Part shown: in pieces, positions 17,929 to 26,263 of the stretch
Layout: every line of letters begins with the position of its first letter
How positions within the stretch are numbered: the stretch's first letter is position 1
From: Anaerolineales bacterium
Lineage (GTDB): Bacteria > Chloroflexota > Anaerolineae > Anaerolineales > Villigracilaceae
Reading direction: 5' to 3'
Length of the DNA: 64,000 nucleotides
Assembly: GCA_030834895.1 (NCBI GenBank)
Contig: JAUQXA010000033.1
Coordinates: 1-64,000, forward strand
Program-made: the position numbers and the translations under genes
The notes under the pieces: generated by a model
What the model was told of the DNA's origin: nothing
What the model saw: only the letters and a program-made list of their open reading frames with translations
Database searches by the model: none

Positions 17929-18237
17929 CTACCACTTCAACAAGTCGAGTTCTTCCGCCACCACCGTGTTACGTCGGCGATAGACGGAGATCACCAAAGC
18001 CAGACCCACAGCAACTTCCGCCGCGGCGACTGCAAAAACAATAATCGTGAACACCTGACCCGCCATCTGCGCCACGTCACCGTAACGCCAGAAAGCCACC
18101 AGGTTGATGTTCACCGCGTTGAGCATCAACTCGACGCCGAGCAAAATCGCAACCGCGTTCCTGCGCGCCAGCACACCGAACAAGCCGACGCTGAACAGTC
18201 CAGCCGCGAGAATGAGATACCACGAAAGAGGAATCAT
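17929..18237 (-). CDS. nuoK: NADH-quinone oxidoreductase subunit K
   Basis: A 102-residue three-helix subunit with the two conserved buried Glu residues, one in LLGVELMLNAVNINLVAF and one in AVAAAEVAVGLALV. These form part of the proton path through the membrane arm. ATG 18237 is chosen over the adjacent TTG 18240 because GGAGG lies 5 nt upstream of it. Confidence 0.97.
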   Translation of the reverse strand: MIPLSWYLILAAGLFSVGLFGVLARRNAVAILLGVELMLNAVNINLVAFWRYGDVAQMAGQVFTIIVFAVAAAEVAVGLALVISVYRRRNTVVAEELDLLKW

Positions 18238-18246
18238 CAACGCCTC

Positions 18247-18759
18247 CTATTTTTTGCTGAACGCGAGATAGACCGCGCCAACCAAAGCCGCGAGCAAAAG
18301 CACAGATGCGACTTCAAACGGCAGGACGTAGCCCGCGGGCGAGGTCAATGCCGTGCCTAATTCATTGACCGCGTCAAACCCCGACGGGAGAGCGGATGCC
18401 GTCTTCGTAAAGCCGCTCCAACCCCGGAGCAGGGAGAAGAGTCCCACGAAGGTCAGCACGGCAAGGGTCGCGCCCAGCCACCAGTTTTTATTCAGCGACG
18501 CACCCGTATCTTTGTAGGTTTGACGACGGGTGAGCATAACCGCAAAGATGAAGAGGATGGCAATTGCGCCGATGTAAACCACCACCTGCACCACCGCCAG
18601 AAAACTCGCGTTGAGCAGGGTATAGACCACTGCCACGCCGAAGAGCGTCGCCACCAGCCACAACGCCGCATGGACAAGGTCACGGGCGGTCACCACCATC
18701 AAGGCGGAGAGCAACGTGACTGCCCCAACTACTAGGAAAATAATTTGTTCTGCTGTCAT
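18247..18759 (-). CDS. nuoJ: NADH-quinone oxidoreductase subunit J
   Basis: A 170-residue subunit with five helices. The third helix region VVQVVVYIGAIAILFIFAVML contains the pi-bulge segment linked to the active/resting change in complex I. It sits between nuoH and nuoK. In most operons nuoI lies between nuoH and nuoJ; here it is missing, and only 15 nt separate nuoH and nuoJ. Confidence 0.96.
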   Translation of the reverse strand: MTAEQIIFLVVGAVTLLSALMVVTARDLVHAALWLVATLFGVAVVYTLLNASFLAVVQVVVYIGAIAILFIFAVMLTRRQTYKDTGASLNKNWWLGATLAVLTFVGLFSLLRGWSGFTKTASALPSGFDAVNELGTALTSPAGYVLPFEVASVLLLAALVGAVYLAFSKK

Positions 18760-18774
18760 ATTTTTCTTCCCATT

Positions 18775-19968
18775 TTAGTGATGGGCCTCCACAACCTGCT
18801 TGACACCTTCCACCCGCTCGCGTTCTTTCCGTCCAGCCGTGCGGACGATTTCCAGCGCGACCCAGGCAACGACGATGTTGGAGAGGATCATACCCACGAT
18901 GTACAGCCAGATGGGAGCGCCCTGCATGAGAGCGTTCATTAACGCGGTCACCATCACGAGTGTAAAGGCAACGGGGGTGAGGAACTTCCAGTTGAAGGCA
19001 AGCATGTGGTCGATACGGATACGCATCATGGTGTATTTGACCCACATGATGATCCAGTAGCCAATCATCGCCTTGGCAAGCAGGATGATGATGGCAAAGA
19101 TGAAGCTGACCTGTTCCAGTCCGAAGAAGCGGTAGCCGCCGAAGAACAGGATGCCCCAGAAACCGCCGAAGGTGAAGGCATGCAGGAGTTCGCCCGCGTA
19201 GAACATGCCGAACTTCATGCCCGAATATTCGATGTTGAAACCAGAGACCAGTTCGGATTCGCCTTCGGAAAGGTCGAACGGAGAGCGTCCCAACTCGGCG
19301 ATGGCGGCAATCATAAAAATCACCGCAGCCAGAGGCGAAAGCAGGACGTACCAAACATCCTGACTTTGGATGATGGCATTCACGCCCATCGAACCCGCAA
19401 AGATGGTCGGGATGAGCATCGTGGCAAGCATCGGCACTTCAAAGGAGATCATTACCGCCACCTGGCGGAACGCGCCGATGACCGAAAACTTGTTGTTCGA
19501 CGACCAGCCCGCCATAATGATGGAAAGGGTGCCAATCGAACCCGCAGCAATAATGAACAGCAAGCCGGTGTTTAGATCCACGCCTGTCATCACAGGCGCA
19601 AGCGGCACAACCGCCCACAGGATCAACACCGACATCATCGAGAGCATCGGCGCGATATTGTAGACGACCTTGTCCGCGCCATCGGGAGTGGTGTCTTCCT
19701 TAATCAGCAGTTTGATGATGTCCGCGAAAGGTTGGATCAAGCCGAAGGGACCCAGCCGGTTCGGTCCGATGCGGTCCTGAAAGCGCGCCACCACCTTGCG
19801 TTCGATCCACACAAGGAGAATGTCGATCACCATCAAAACCGCGATCAGAACAAAGATGCCCAAAAACACCACCAGCACGTGAGCAACAACTTCATTCATG
19901 CCCCAGCCGACAAAAATGCCGGTCAACCAGTCTGCGGCTACTTTCAGAGGGTCATTCCAAAAATTCAT
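18775..19968 (-). CDS. nuoH: NADH-quinone oxidoreductase subunit H
   Basis: The 397-residue subunit at the join of membrane and peripheral arms lines the quinone pocket. Conserved loops are ERKVVARFQDRIGPNRLGPF near residue 60, IAELGRSPFDLSEGESELVSGFNIEY near 220, and RIRIDHMLAFNWKFLTP near the end. The C-terminal tail after the last span is charged and ends HH. It follows nuoA after an 81-nt gap with a stem-loop, which suggests partial termination or processing between nuoA and the rest. Confidence 0.97.
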   Translation of the reverse strand: MNFWNDPLKVAADWLTGIFVGWGMNEVVAHVLVVFLGIFVLIAVLMVIDILLVWIERKVVARFQDRIGPNRLGPFGLIQPFADIIKLLIKEDTTPDGADKVVYNIAPMLSMMSVLILWAVVPLAPVMTGVDLNTGLLFIIAAGSIGTLSIIMAGWSSNNKFSVIGAFRQVAVMISFEVPMLATMLIPTIFAGSMGVNAIIQSQDVWYVLLSPLAAVIFMIAAIAELGRSPFDLSEGESELVSGFNIEYSGMKFGMFYAGELLHAFTFGGFWGILFFGGYRFFGLEQVSFIFAIIILLAKAMIGYWIIMWVKYTMMRIRIDHMLAFNWKFLTPVAFTLVMVTALMNALMQGAPIWLYIVGMILSNIVVAWVALEIVRTAGRKERERVEGVKQVVEAHH

Positions 19969-19997
19969 AAATCACTCCTGTCTGCTATTACACAAAG

Positions 19998-20031
19998 AAA
20001 AGGCTGAACGGATACTTCCTTTCAGCCTTTT
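19998..20031 (-). terminator. Stem-loop between nuoA and nuoH
   Basis: An 11-bp stem (AAAAGGCTGAA / TTCAGCCTTTT) with an 11-12 nt loop lies in the 81-nt gap between nuoA and nuoH. Read leftward the 3' arm ends CCTTTTC. It could be an attenuator that adjusts nuoA against the downstream genes or an RNA processing site. Confidence 0.5.
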
Positions 20032-20049
20032 ACCTTCCGTACCTACACA

Positions 20050-20403
20050 CTACACCCACTCCAGCATTCCTTTGCGCCAGGTATAAACCAGTCCGGCAAT
20101 GAGAATCAAGATGAAGATGATGCCTTCCACCACGGCAAACAGTCCCAACTGACCCAGCCGGACGGCCCAAGGGAAGAGGAAAACAGTTTCAACATCGAAC
20201 ACCAGGAAAACCAGGGCAAAAATATAATACTGGGCCTTGAACTGCACCCAACCTTCGCCGACCGGTTCGATGCCACATTCATAGGTTGTGCGCTTGACAG
20301 GATTGGGTTTCTTGGGTCCCAAAATCAGGGCGACACCAATTGCCCCCACCGGGATGATCAAGCCCACAATAAAGAACAAACCAACATATATCCACTCGTT
20401 CAT
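20050..20403 (-). CDS. nuoA: NADH-quinone oxidoreductase subunit A
   Basis: A 117-residue three-helix subunit with the conserved loop TTYECGIEPVGEGWVQF and FDVETVFLFPWAV. In typical operons nuoA is followed by nuoB, C, D, E, F, G; here it is followed directly by nuoH. All peripheral-arm subunits (NADH, FMN and iron-sulfur parts) are absent from the window and must be encoded elsewhere, or another electron input module is used. Confidence 0.97.
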   Translation of the reverse strand: MNEWIYVGLFFIVGLIIPVGAIGVALILGPKKPNPVKRTTYECGIEPVGEGWVQFKAQYYIFALVFLVFDVETVFLFPWAVRLGQLGLFAVVEGIIFILILIAGLVYTWRKGMLEWV

Positions 20404-20432
20404 TTACATGCTCCGTAGTGAAATGGCTAAGA

Positions 20433-20464
20433 TACCGCGGTCACACCACACGTGACACGCGGTA
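20433..20464. repeat. Inverted repeat in the nuoA leader
   Basis: TACCGCG and CGCGGTA flank an inner TCAC/GTGA pair. The structure lies about 30 nt upstream of the nuoA ATG, downstream of a TACAAT box (minus strand, 20481-20476). It could be an operator or a 5' leader hairpin. Confidence 0.45.
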
Positions 20465-20559
20465 CAAGCAGGAAAATTGTACCATAGACAACAAATCACC
20501 CCTCGTGATTGCTTGTCCATTTTTTGGGTGATTTTTGTCATATATTCAATAAGGAAATC

Positions 20560-21318
20560 TTATCGTCTCTTATTCGATTTTCTTTTGAATAAAAACCTGA
20601 GAATATCCTCCAGGAATGGGAATCCAATCACTCCGCCGATGACTGACCCGACCACCCCGGACGTTCGCGCCACGTTGACCGACAAACCGAAGAAGTCCAC
20701 CGCTTCGATCTCGATGATTTGAGCCGACACGGCGATTCGATCTGTCTCTCCCGTGGATTTATCCACAAAGTTTAGATGCAGCCAGACCGTCCCACGATAT
20801 AACCCCGTTTCCTGCGGGCGGATGCTCCAATGGAATGTGGCGGATTGCCCCTTCTTGAGTGGTTCATAAATTGACTCGAAGGGCTGAACCTCCATTCCGG
20901 CCAAGTCAAGCCGCGCCTCGGCGGTGACATTATGCGTTTCGTACAAGTCTGGGATTTCGATAGTCTCCCCCACCACCACGTTTCCCTCGATCTGCGCCGT
21001 CGGTGTGATGTTGCCGAGTGCATCCACTTCCAGTGTCAAACGGACAACATCCGATTCGACACCGGCACGCATCTTTGATGGGAATTCCAGAGTTAATCGG
21101 CGGGTTTCGGGAATGGCTGGCGGGACAGTTGATTCGGCTGGCTGGGAAGGTTGGGAGGTGGTTTGAGTCGGCTGGATGCCAGAGGGTACCTCCTCCTCGG
21201 GGGCGGCAGGCGCGGATTGCTGAACGCCAGCCGGCATTGCGCACCCCAAACCGGCAAGCATCAGGGTCAGGAGCATGAAAAGAGCGGCATTGCGGGATAG
21301 AAAGGTGGAAGGGTTCAT
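20560..21318 (-). CDS. Lipoprotein of unknown function with C-terminal membrane segment
   Basis: The 252-residue product begins with a signal peptide ending in the lipobox LAGLGC, followed by a Pro/Thr/Glu-rich linker to about residue 70. A beta-rich domain follows (LTLEFPSKMRAGVESDVVRL, then RLDLAGMEVQPFES), with a possible C-terminal hydrophobic stretch SGVVGSVIGGVIGFPFLED and a strongly basic end KRKSNKRR. I do not recognise the domain. The pattern looks like an extracellular beta-sandwich tethered to the membrane at both ends. It overlaps the preceding small gene by ATGA, so the two are translationally coupled. Confidence 0.75.
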   Translation of the reverse strand: MNPSTFLSRNAALFMLLTLMLAGLGCAMPAGVQQSAPAAPEEEVPSGIQPTQTTSQPSQPAESTVPPAIPETRRLTLEFPSKMRAGVESDVVRLTLEVDALGNITPTAQIEGNVVVGETIEIPDLYETHNVTAEARLDLAGMEVQPFESIYEPLKKGQSATFHWSIRPQETGLYRGTVWLHLNFVDKSTGETDRIAVSAQIIEIEAVDFFGLSVNVARTSGVVGSVIGGVIGFPFLEDILRFLFKRKSNKRR

Positions 21319-21458
21319 GGCGCAGGCAGTTGCATCTCCGCCGGCGCAATCGGCTGGACACGTATCTCACGCGGGTTGGGCGCATACCCCCATACTAGTA
21401 AAGCAATTGAGACCGCAAGAATGATAACTGTAAAAATCAGGCGAAGGCGTTTATTCAT
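21315..21458 (-). CDS. Small single-span membrane protein coupled to a lipoprotein gene
   Basis: A 47-residue frame begins MNKRLRLIFTVIILAVSIA, a basic N-terminus and one membrane helix, and ends with a short Pro-rich external tail. Its stop codon overlaps the start of the downstream lipoprotein gene in the arrangement ATGA, which is strong evidence that it is translated. The ribosome binding site is weak. I do not recognise the family; the two products may form a membrane pair. Confidence 0.6.
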   Translation of the reverse strand: MNKRLRLIFTVIILAVSIALLVWGYAPNPREIRVQPIAPAEMQLPAP

Positions 21459-21503
21459 CGAATACCAATCAGGAATCCGCAAGTTTTACTCGTGAAGGGA
21501 AAT

Positions 21504-21532
21504 GGAGGCCAGAAGCTATGCTTCTGGCCTCC
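21504..21532 (-). terminator. Terminator of the permease gene
   Basis: A perfect 13-bp stem (GGAGGCCAGAAGC / GCTTCTGGCCTCC) with a 3-nt loop lies 18 nt after the permease stop. The T tract is short, so termination may be partial. Confidence 0.7.
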
Positions 21533-21549
21533 AAAATCAATATGAAATC

Positions 21550-23403
21550 CTACTCAACAGGAATTTCCTTGTAGACCTTGTCCACGTCGATGCCCTGGCT
21601 CTTGCGGAAGGCGCTGAAACCGAAGTAGATCGCGGCAGCCAGCACATACATGATGATCATGAACAACATCGAGGTGCTGTTCTGCCAGCCGATGCCGTAA
21701 AGGTAGCCTGGATCCCAGAACCAGACCACCAGCAGCCAGTCGAGGAAGGCGAAGAACACCAGTCCCGCCCCGACCATCGCCGGAAGTTGTTCGCCGGCCA
21801 TCACCTTGCGTCCGACAAAGAACGCCACGTACCCCAGGAGCCAGACGTTGAGGAGGCTCAACAGCGTGATTAGCGCGATTATCGCTCGAGTCAAGCCTGT
21901 CTGATCCCCCCACAGCCCAAAGACCTGCACCGCATAGGTGTACATCAGGTAGACGAGGTAGACCGAAGTAACGACAAAAAGCGCTGTCACAACCCACCCC
22001 AACCAGGAGGGCAGCATATACTTGGAGACTGGCGAGCCGTCAAAGATTTCCTTCTGGCGCCAGGGCAGGAGGATGGCCGCCAGCGTGGTACCAAAGAAGG
22101 TGATGGCAATCACCAATGTTGCATCCAGAACGATGGACTTAAAATTGAGGATGTTATAGGCGTAGAGATACGAGATGATGACGGAGGGAATCACCATCAA
22201 CAACAGAGCGTTGACCGGAGTCTTGGTGCCGGGCTGAATCTTGGAAACCCATTCGGGCAGCATGCGGTCGAGGGCGGCGGCAAAAATCACACGGGTGGAC
22301 GAAAGGAAGACCGTCCCAGACCAGCCGAACCACCACATCCCAACCAGGAAGATGACCAGGATTTGCAGTGCACGGCTTCCGGTCAGGAAGGAGGCGAACT
22401 GTACAGGATATGGCCAAACAGGAATGGGAACCTCGGTGCCGTAGAAAACGTTGCTCCAAAAGGCGCCATTGGCGTTGATATAGAAGTCCCAGCCCATGGT
22501 CTTGTTGATCAATGCAAGGAAGACCACCCCCAACACGGCAGTGACAATGATCGCCGAAGCCATGCCCCAGAAATTGCGCTTGTAATCCGAAGCGCCGCGG
22601 ACTTCACCGTAGAGCGTGGAGCCCCAGTTGGGCCACAGGTTGAAGAAGGTCATCATGGGCACCATCGCCATGGACGCGCCCAACGCAATCACACCGAGTG
22701 GGCCAAAGGTAGCTCCAGCCGCAGTTCCCGCTTCGATAGTGGCGGTGTAATAATCCATTTGTGGCAAACCATATACCAGCGGCAGGTTGGCATTCAGGCC
22801 GGCAATAAATGCCTCGCGGCTCCCAAACAACAGCATGCCGAAGACGATCAAGAGACCGAGCATGCCCATATAGAAGCAGGCTTTCTGAACGCGTGCATAC
22901 CACTTCATACCGATGGCGATGTAAATAAATACAATGGCACAGACAGCCAACATGCCAACTAGCAAGCCTTCACTCGTGCCGGTGAACCAAAGGGCGGTTT
23001 CGGGAGCGCCAAGCAGGGCGGCCATGGGAGTCAAGAATTCATAGGTCAGGATTTGGCCATAGAGCGGGACCCACAGCCAGAGGATGAACCACCAGCCGGT
23101 GATACTGAGCAGGAATCCCACACCACGTCCGAGGATGCGGCTCTGCCAGACATAGTCACCGCCCGCGCGCGGCATGGCGGAAATCAGGCTGGCATACACA
23201 ACCACCTCGAAGATGGTAAAGATGCCGCCAACCACAATCGCCGTTGCCAGACTGCCGCCAAAGTACCAGCAGTACGAAAAGATGAACAAACCCAGGGTAA
23301 TCAGGTTGATGGAGAACGTGGCATAAATGAATGCATCGAAAACCGACCATGCTCTTACCAGCCCGCTTGCCTTGCGAACAAACAAAGAGACTTCACTACT
23401 CAT
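21550..23403 (-). CDS. APC superfamily amino acid/polyamine permease
   Basis: The 617-residue membrane protein has 12 or more predicted spans. The N-terminal first-helix motif WSVFDAFIYATFSINLITLG and the second-span segment YASLISAMPRAGGDYVWQSRILG match the APC family, in which the PRxGGxY motif follows span 2. The start MSSEVSLF at 23403 is preceded by AAGGAG at 8 nt; the open frame further upstream is leader sequence. The C-terminal region has extra spans compared with the usual 450-residue permeases. The substrate is unknown. It may be expressed with the metallophosphoesterase upstream (132-nt gap). Confidence 0.88.
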   Translation of the reverse strand: MSSEVSLFVRKASGLVRAWSVFDAFIYATFSINLITLGLFIFSYCWYFGGSLATAIVVGGIFTIFEVVVYASLISAMPRAGGDYVWQSRILGRGVGFLLSITGWWFILWLWVPLYGQILTYEFLTPMAALLGAPETALWFTGTSEGLLVGMLAVCAIVFIYIAIGMKWYARVQKACFYMGMLGLLIVFGMLLFGSREAFIAGLNANLPLVYGLPQMDYYTATIEAGTAAGATFGPLGVIALGASMAMVPMMTFFNLWPNWGSTLYGEVRGASDYKRNFWGMASAIIVTAVLGVVFLALINKTMGWDFYINANGAFWSNVFYGTEVPIPVWPYPVQFASFLTGSRALQILVIFLVGMWWFGWSGTVFLSSTRVIFAAALDRMLPEWVSKIQPGTKTPVNALLLMVIPSVIISYLYAYNILNFKSIVLDATLVIAITFFGTTLAAILLPWRQKEIFDGSPVSKYMLPSWLGWVVTALFVVTSVYLVYLMYTYAVQVFGLWGDQTGLTRAIIALITLLSLLNVWLLGYVAFFVGRKVMAGEQLPAMVGAGLVFFAFLDWLLVVWFWDPGYLYGIGWQNSTSMLFMIIMYVLAAAIYFGFSAFRKSQGIDVDKVYKEIPVE

Positions 23404-23426
23404 CGGGATCTCCTTATATATTTTGC

Positions 23427-23446
23427 TGCCACCCAAAAGGGGGGCA
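23427..23446 (-). promoter_or_regulatory. Stem-loop in the permease leader
   Basis: In the 132-nt gap before the permease, TGCCCCCC and GGGTGGCA can form a hairpin with a TTTT loop, shortly before the ribosome binding site AAGGAG. It may influence translation. I could not match the leader to a known riboswitch class. Confidence 0.3.
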
Positions 23447-23535
23447 AATGAAGTAACCTTCAATCGAGTCTGTTGACAAACTTTCGATACCAGCCAGTCT
23501 TCTTCGATAGGCAGCCTCCTTTTTTACTCCACCGG

Positions 23536-24474
23536 TTATCCCGTGGTTAAAACGTAATTGCCAACCTTTTGCTGTTTGAGTTCCACAATTGCGCCATGCA
23601 ACATTCCCTGCTCGTACATGCTGCCGGGGTTGATGCACAGGGTCTTCTTGTATTTTCGCGTCCCTTTGCCTTCATGTATATGTCCGTGCAAGCCCAGCAA
23701 CGGTTGATACTTGTCGAGCATGGCCAACACCGACTTGCTACCCACCGGGATCAGAGAACGCCCGGCGTAGGTGGGGCGTAAATCCTTGGTGAGTTCGGGC
23801 GCTTCATCGAGACCGCTGCCGTAGGGTGGTGCGTGAAAATTAAAAACAGCATTCGCGGGATTCTTCGCTTTTGCAATGACCGTCTCCAACCGCGTCAGCA
23901 GCATTTCATCCGGTTCTTCACGATGGGTGTCCCATGGAGTTGGATTCGACCATCCGGAACTGACCATCTCATGGTACTCGTCCAGTTGGATCACATCGCC
24001 TTCCACGCTCCGCACCAGCTTGGACGATGCAATGACCGGATCAACCTCGAAGACATCGTCATTACCAGGGCAGACATAACAACGGATTCCGGTACCGGCA
24101 AGTTTTTGGTCGGCGTATTCCATCCAGCGTTCGAGGGTTTTTAAAACCTGCACCAGGAATAATTCGTCGGATTTGCCCGGTGTGGAAGAGATTTCATTCA
24201 CCTCATCAGGAGTGGTTATATAAGGATAGTAGCCGCGGTTCTGAATGGTTGCCGCCATCTTGTCCGCCTCTTCCTTACCCTCCAGGATGGACTCCTGTTC
24301 GAGCAGGGTGACCTTGTATTTTCCTCCTCCCTGGGCAATAATCGGGACAATGGCTTTGCCGGTCATGTCGCCGCCCAAGATCAGGACATCCGCTTCGTAA
24401 AACTTTCCGGCGTTGATGAACTTCTTCCAGCAAATTTCAGATCCGTGCACGTCAGTGGCAAAAAACAGTTTCAT
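23536..24474 (-). CDS. Metallophosphoesterase
   Basis: The 312-residue product is a calcineurin-like phosphoesterase with the metal-binding motifs in order: FFATDVHGS (residues 4-12), ILGGDMTGK near 38, CYVCPGNDD near 140 (Asp in place of the usual His of GNHD), FNFHAPPY near 215 and LLGLHGHIHEGKG near 265. The start MKLFFATDVHG at 24474 follows GAGGAG. The substrate is unknown; it is larger than YfcE-type phosphodiesterases because of an insert at 55-130. The gene has its own upstream region shared with the divergent kinase gene. Confidence 0.9.
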   Translation of the reverse strand: MKLFFATDVHGSEICWKKFINAGKFYEADVLILGGDMTGKAIVPIIAQGGGKYKVTLLEQESILEGKEEADKMAATIQNRGYYPYITTPDEVNEISSTPGKSDELFLVQVLKTLERWMEYADQKLAGTGIRCYVCPGNDDVFEVDPVIASSKLVRSVEGDVIQLDEYHEMVSSGWSNPTPWDTHREEPDEMLLTRLETVIAKAKNPANAVFNFHAPPYGSGLDEAPELTKDLRPTYAGRSLIPVGSKSVLAMLDKYQPLLGLHGHIHEGKGTRKYKKTLCINPGSMYEQGMLHGAIVELKQQKVGNYVLTTG

Positions 24475-24556
24475 GAAACTCCTCTTTGTGCTAAAGCCGA
24501 CTTCCCGACACCGGGAGGACACTTGAGCATGGTTGGTTGGAATGACAGGCTTGGAT

Positions 24557-24700
24557 TCACCGAAATGAATTACACAATAATTTGGGTATATTCATATCGC
24601 AACGCGGACAGGTGACGACCTGTCGATAACACATACTTTCCCCATCATTAAAATTGATACCCGAACCGTGAGCGTCTATTGCAAAAAATGATGTAGTCAC
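24557..24700 (-). CDS. Possible 47-residue Cys-rich peptide
   Basis: A GTG start at 24700 has AAGGA 7 nt upstream and opens a frame ending TCPRCDMNIPKLLCNSFR. Four cysteines including a CPRC knuckle suggest a small zinc-binding peptide. The codon pattern is not convincing and there is no family match I know. It lies in the 572-bp gap between the phosphoesterase and the kinase gene, which otherwise holds only the kinase promoter. Confidence 0.25.
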   Translation of the reverse strand: MTTSFFAIDAHGSGINFNDGESMCYRQVVTCPRCDMNIPKLLCNSFR

Positions 24701-24954
24701 ATGCAAATCCTTTGGCGTGGAATGCGGCTTGCAAAGATGGTGCGGTATGGGGTAATTATACCCTTCCAAAAAGAGTTTGCAACGGTTTTCTTTAACGAAA
24801 ACCACCCATCTGGCGACAGGCTTGCCAGGAAGTGAAGCAAGGAAATGGAGTGGGCGTTCTCCATTTGGATCCAGGATGCAAAGGTGTTAAGAGTCTGTTA
24901 GGTACTTGAACGGTTTTTTCCTACAGATGTATTGAAAATGCAACAAATAAAACG

Positions 24955-24983
24955 TTGCCGGGCAAGAGGGTTTTTGCTACAAT
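24955..24983 (+). promoter_or_regulatory. Promoter of the cyclic-nucleotide-domain kinase gene
   Basis: TTGCCG (24955-24960), a 17-bp spacer and TACAAT (24978-24983) form a good sigma-70-type promoter about 60 nt upstream of ATG 25047. Confidence 0.65.
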
Positions 24984-25046
24984 CAAAAAAAGTGCAAAAC
25001 GGACAACATCCGCAACCGTCAAGTCGATAAAACCCCAAAAGGCACC

Positions 25047-26213
25047 ATGACAACCATTCGCACCCCCGCAAAAATCATTCCACGCGCTTTTCCCGGCATC
25101 AGACCCGACGAGGTTCAGGAACTTATTGCCAATAGCCGCATCCAGACGTATCCGCCTGAAACGGTAATATGCAGGGAAAACGCAATCGAAAATGTTTTTT
25201 ACATGATTCTCGAAGGGGATTTTGAAGTCACAAAGACGATCAACAATTCGGAGGTCCGGTTGTTGAAATCCCTGACTGCAGGCGACTTTTTCGGAGAGAT
25301 GGCGCTGATTCACAATGCGCCGCGCGCCGCAACTGTCAAATCCAAAACCAACGTGATCGTGCTTGAAATCGACAAGGAGGGATTCAGCCGCGTGCTAAAA
25401 CGCAGCCCCAGCGTTGCCATGGCAATGGTCCACGAGATCAGCCGCCGCCTGCGTCAAAACGACCAGATGGCAATCGAAGACCTGCGGATGCGCGCCTCCG
25501 AACTGGCGGATGCCTATCAAAAGCTTGCCGAGCAGGACCTGGTGCGGCGTGAGTTCCTTTCCAATGTGGCGCACGAATTACGCACCCCCCTCATGGTGGC
25601 GGGAGGTTACCTGCATGCCATACAAAAGGGGATGTTCTCAGGCCAACAACTATCCACCACCATAGAGACCGTTGTACGCAACGTGGACCAAATCACCACA
25701 CTGGTAAATGACCTGCTTTTCCTGCAGGAGATCGAGCTGGTTTTTCCTGAGTTCCAGGCAGTGGACATCTTAGGGGTTGTGAACAATGTAGTCGGCAAAC
25801 ATGGGGACAAGGCAAAGGCGCGACAGGTGTCCCTGAAGGTCAAAGGCGATCGTAATACATCCAAAGTGCGGGGAGACGCGCAATCACTTGAGCGGGCCAT
25901 CGCCGCCCTGGTGGATAATGCAATTAAGTTCAGCCCTCCGAATAGTGACGTGGAAATCCGTGTTGGAGAGCAGGAGGACCGCGTTCGTGTTTCGGTCGAA
26001 GACCGCGGCATTGGAATTGCCTCCGAAATACGCCCGCGCATCTTCGACAGGTTCTTCCATCTCGACAGGAACGAGGATCAGCTTTTCAGAGGACTGGGAA
26101 TCGGGCTCTCCATTGCACGTCAGGTAATCCAGCAGCATCAGGGAATGCTCGACGTCGAAAGCGAAGCAGGCAAGGGGAGCAAGTTCACCATATCGCTGCT
26201 GAAATGGAAGTAA
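25047..26213 (+). CDS. Histidine kinase with N-terminal cyclic-nucleotide-binding domain
   Basis: The 388-residue soluble protein begins with a cyclic-nucleotide-binding domain (residues 12-125). Its phosphate-binding cassette is FFGEMALIHNAPRAATVKS, which keeps the Glu and Arg needed to bind cAMP or cGMP. A helical linker then leads to a HisKA domain with phospho-acceptor His in FLSNVAHELRTPLMVAGG (near 175) and a HATPase domain with DNAIKFSPP, EDRGIGIA and GLGIGLSIARQV. This is an uncommon sensor layout: kinase activity would be set directly by a second messenger. There is no response regulator next to it. A lipoprotein gene follows after 50 nt. Confidence 0.92.
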   Translation: MTTIRTPAKIIPRAFPGIRPDEVQELIANSRIQTYPPETVICRENAIENVFYMILEGDFEVTKTINNSEVRLLKSLTAGDFFGEMALIHNAPRAATVKSKTNVIVLEIDKEGFSRVLKRSPSVAMAMVHEISRRLRQNDQMAIEDLRMRASELADAYQKLAEQDLVRREFLSNVAHELRTPLMVAGGYLHAIQKGMFSGQQLSTTIETVVRNVDQITTLVNDLLFLQEIELVFPEFQAVDILGVVNNVVGKHGDKAKARQVSLKVKGDRNTSKVRGDAQSLERAIAALVDNAIKFSPPNSDVEIRVGEQEDRVRVSVEDRGIGIASEIRPRIFDRFFHLDRNEDQLFRGLGIGLSIARQVIQQHQGMLDVESEAGKGSKFTISLLKWK

Positions 26214-26263
26214 TTTTGCCAAATACTGAAAGTCCATCCGGCATATGTTTTTTGGAGAATGCG

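Noticed and set aside
23404..23463. A longer permease start at 23463, whose extension contains KIYKEIP, similar to KVYKEIP at the protein's own C-terminus.
   Set aside because: A clear AAGGAG at proper spacing supports ATG 23403. The similarity arises because the ribosome binding site region happens to read that way.
24523..25046. A search of the gap between the phosphoesterase and kinase genes for RNA genes.
   Set aside because: Apart from the promoter at 24955-24983 and a doubtful Cys-rich peptide frame, I saw no tRNA, riboswitch or terminator pattern.
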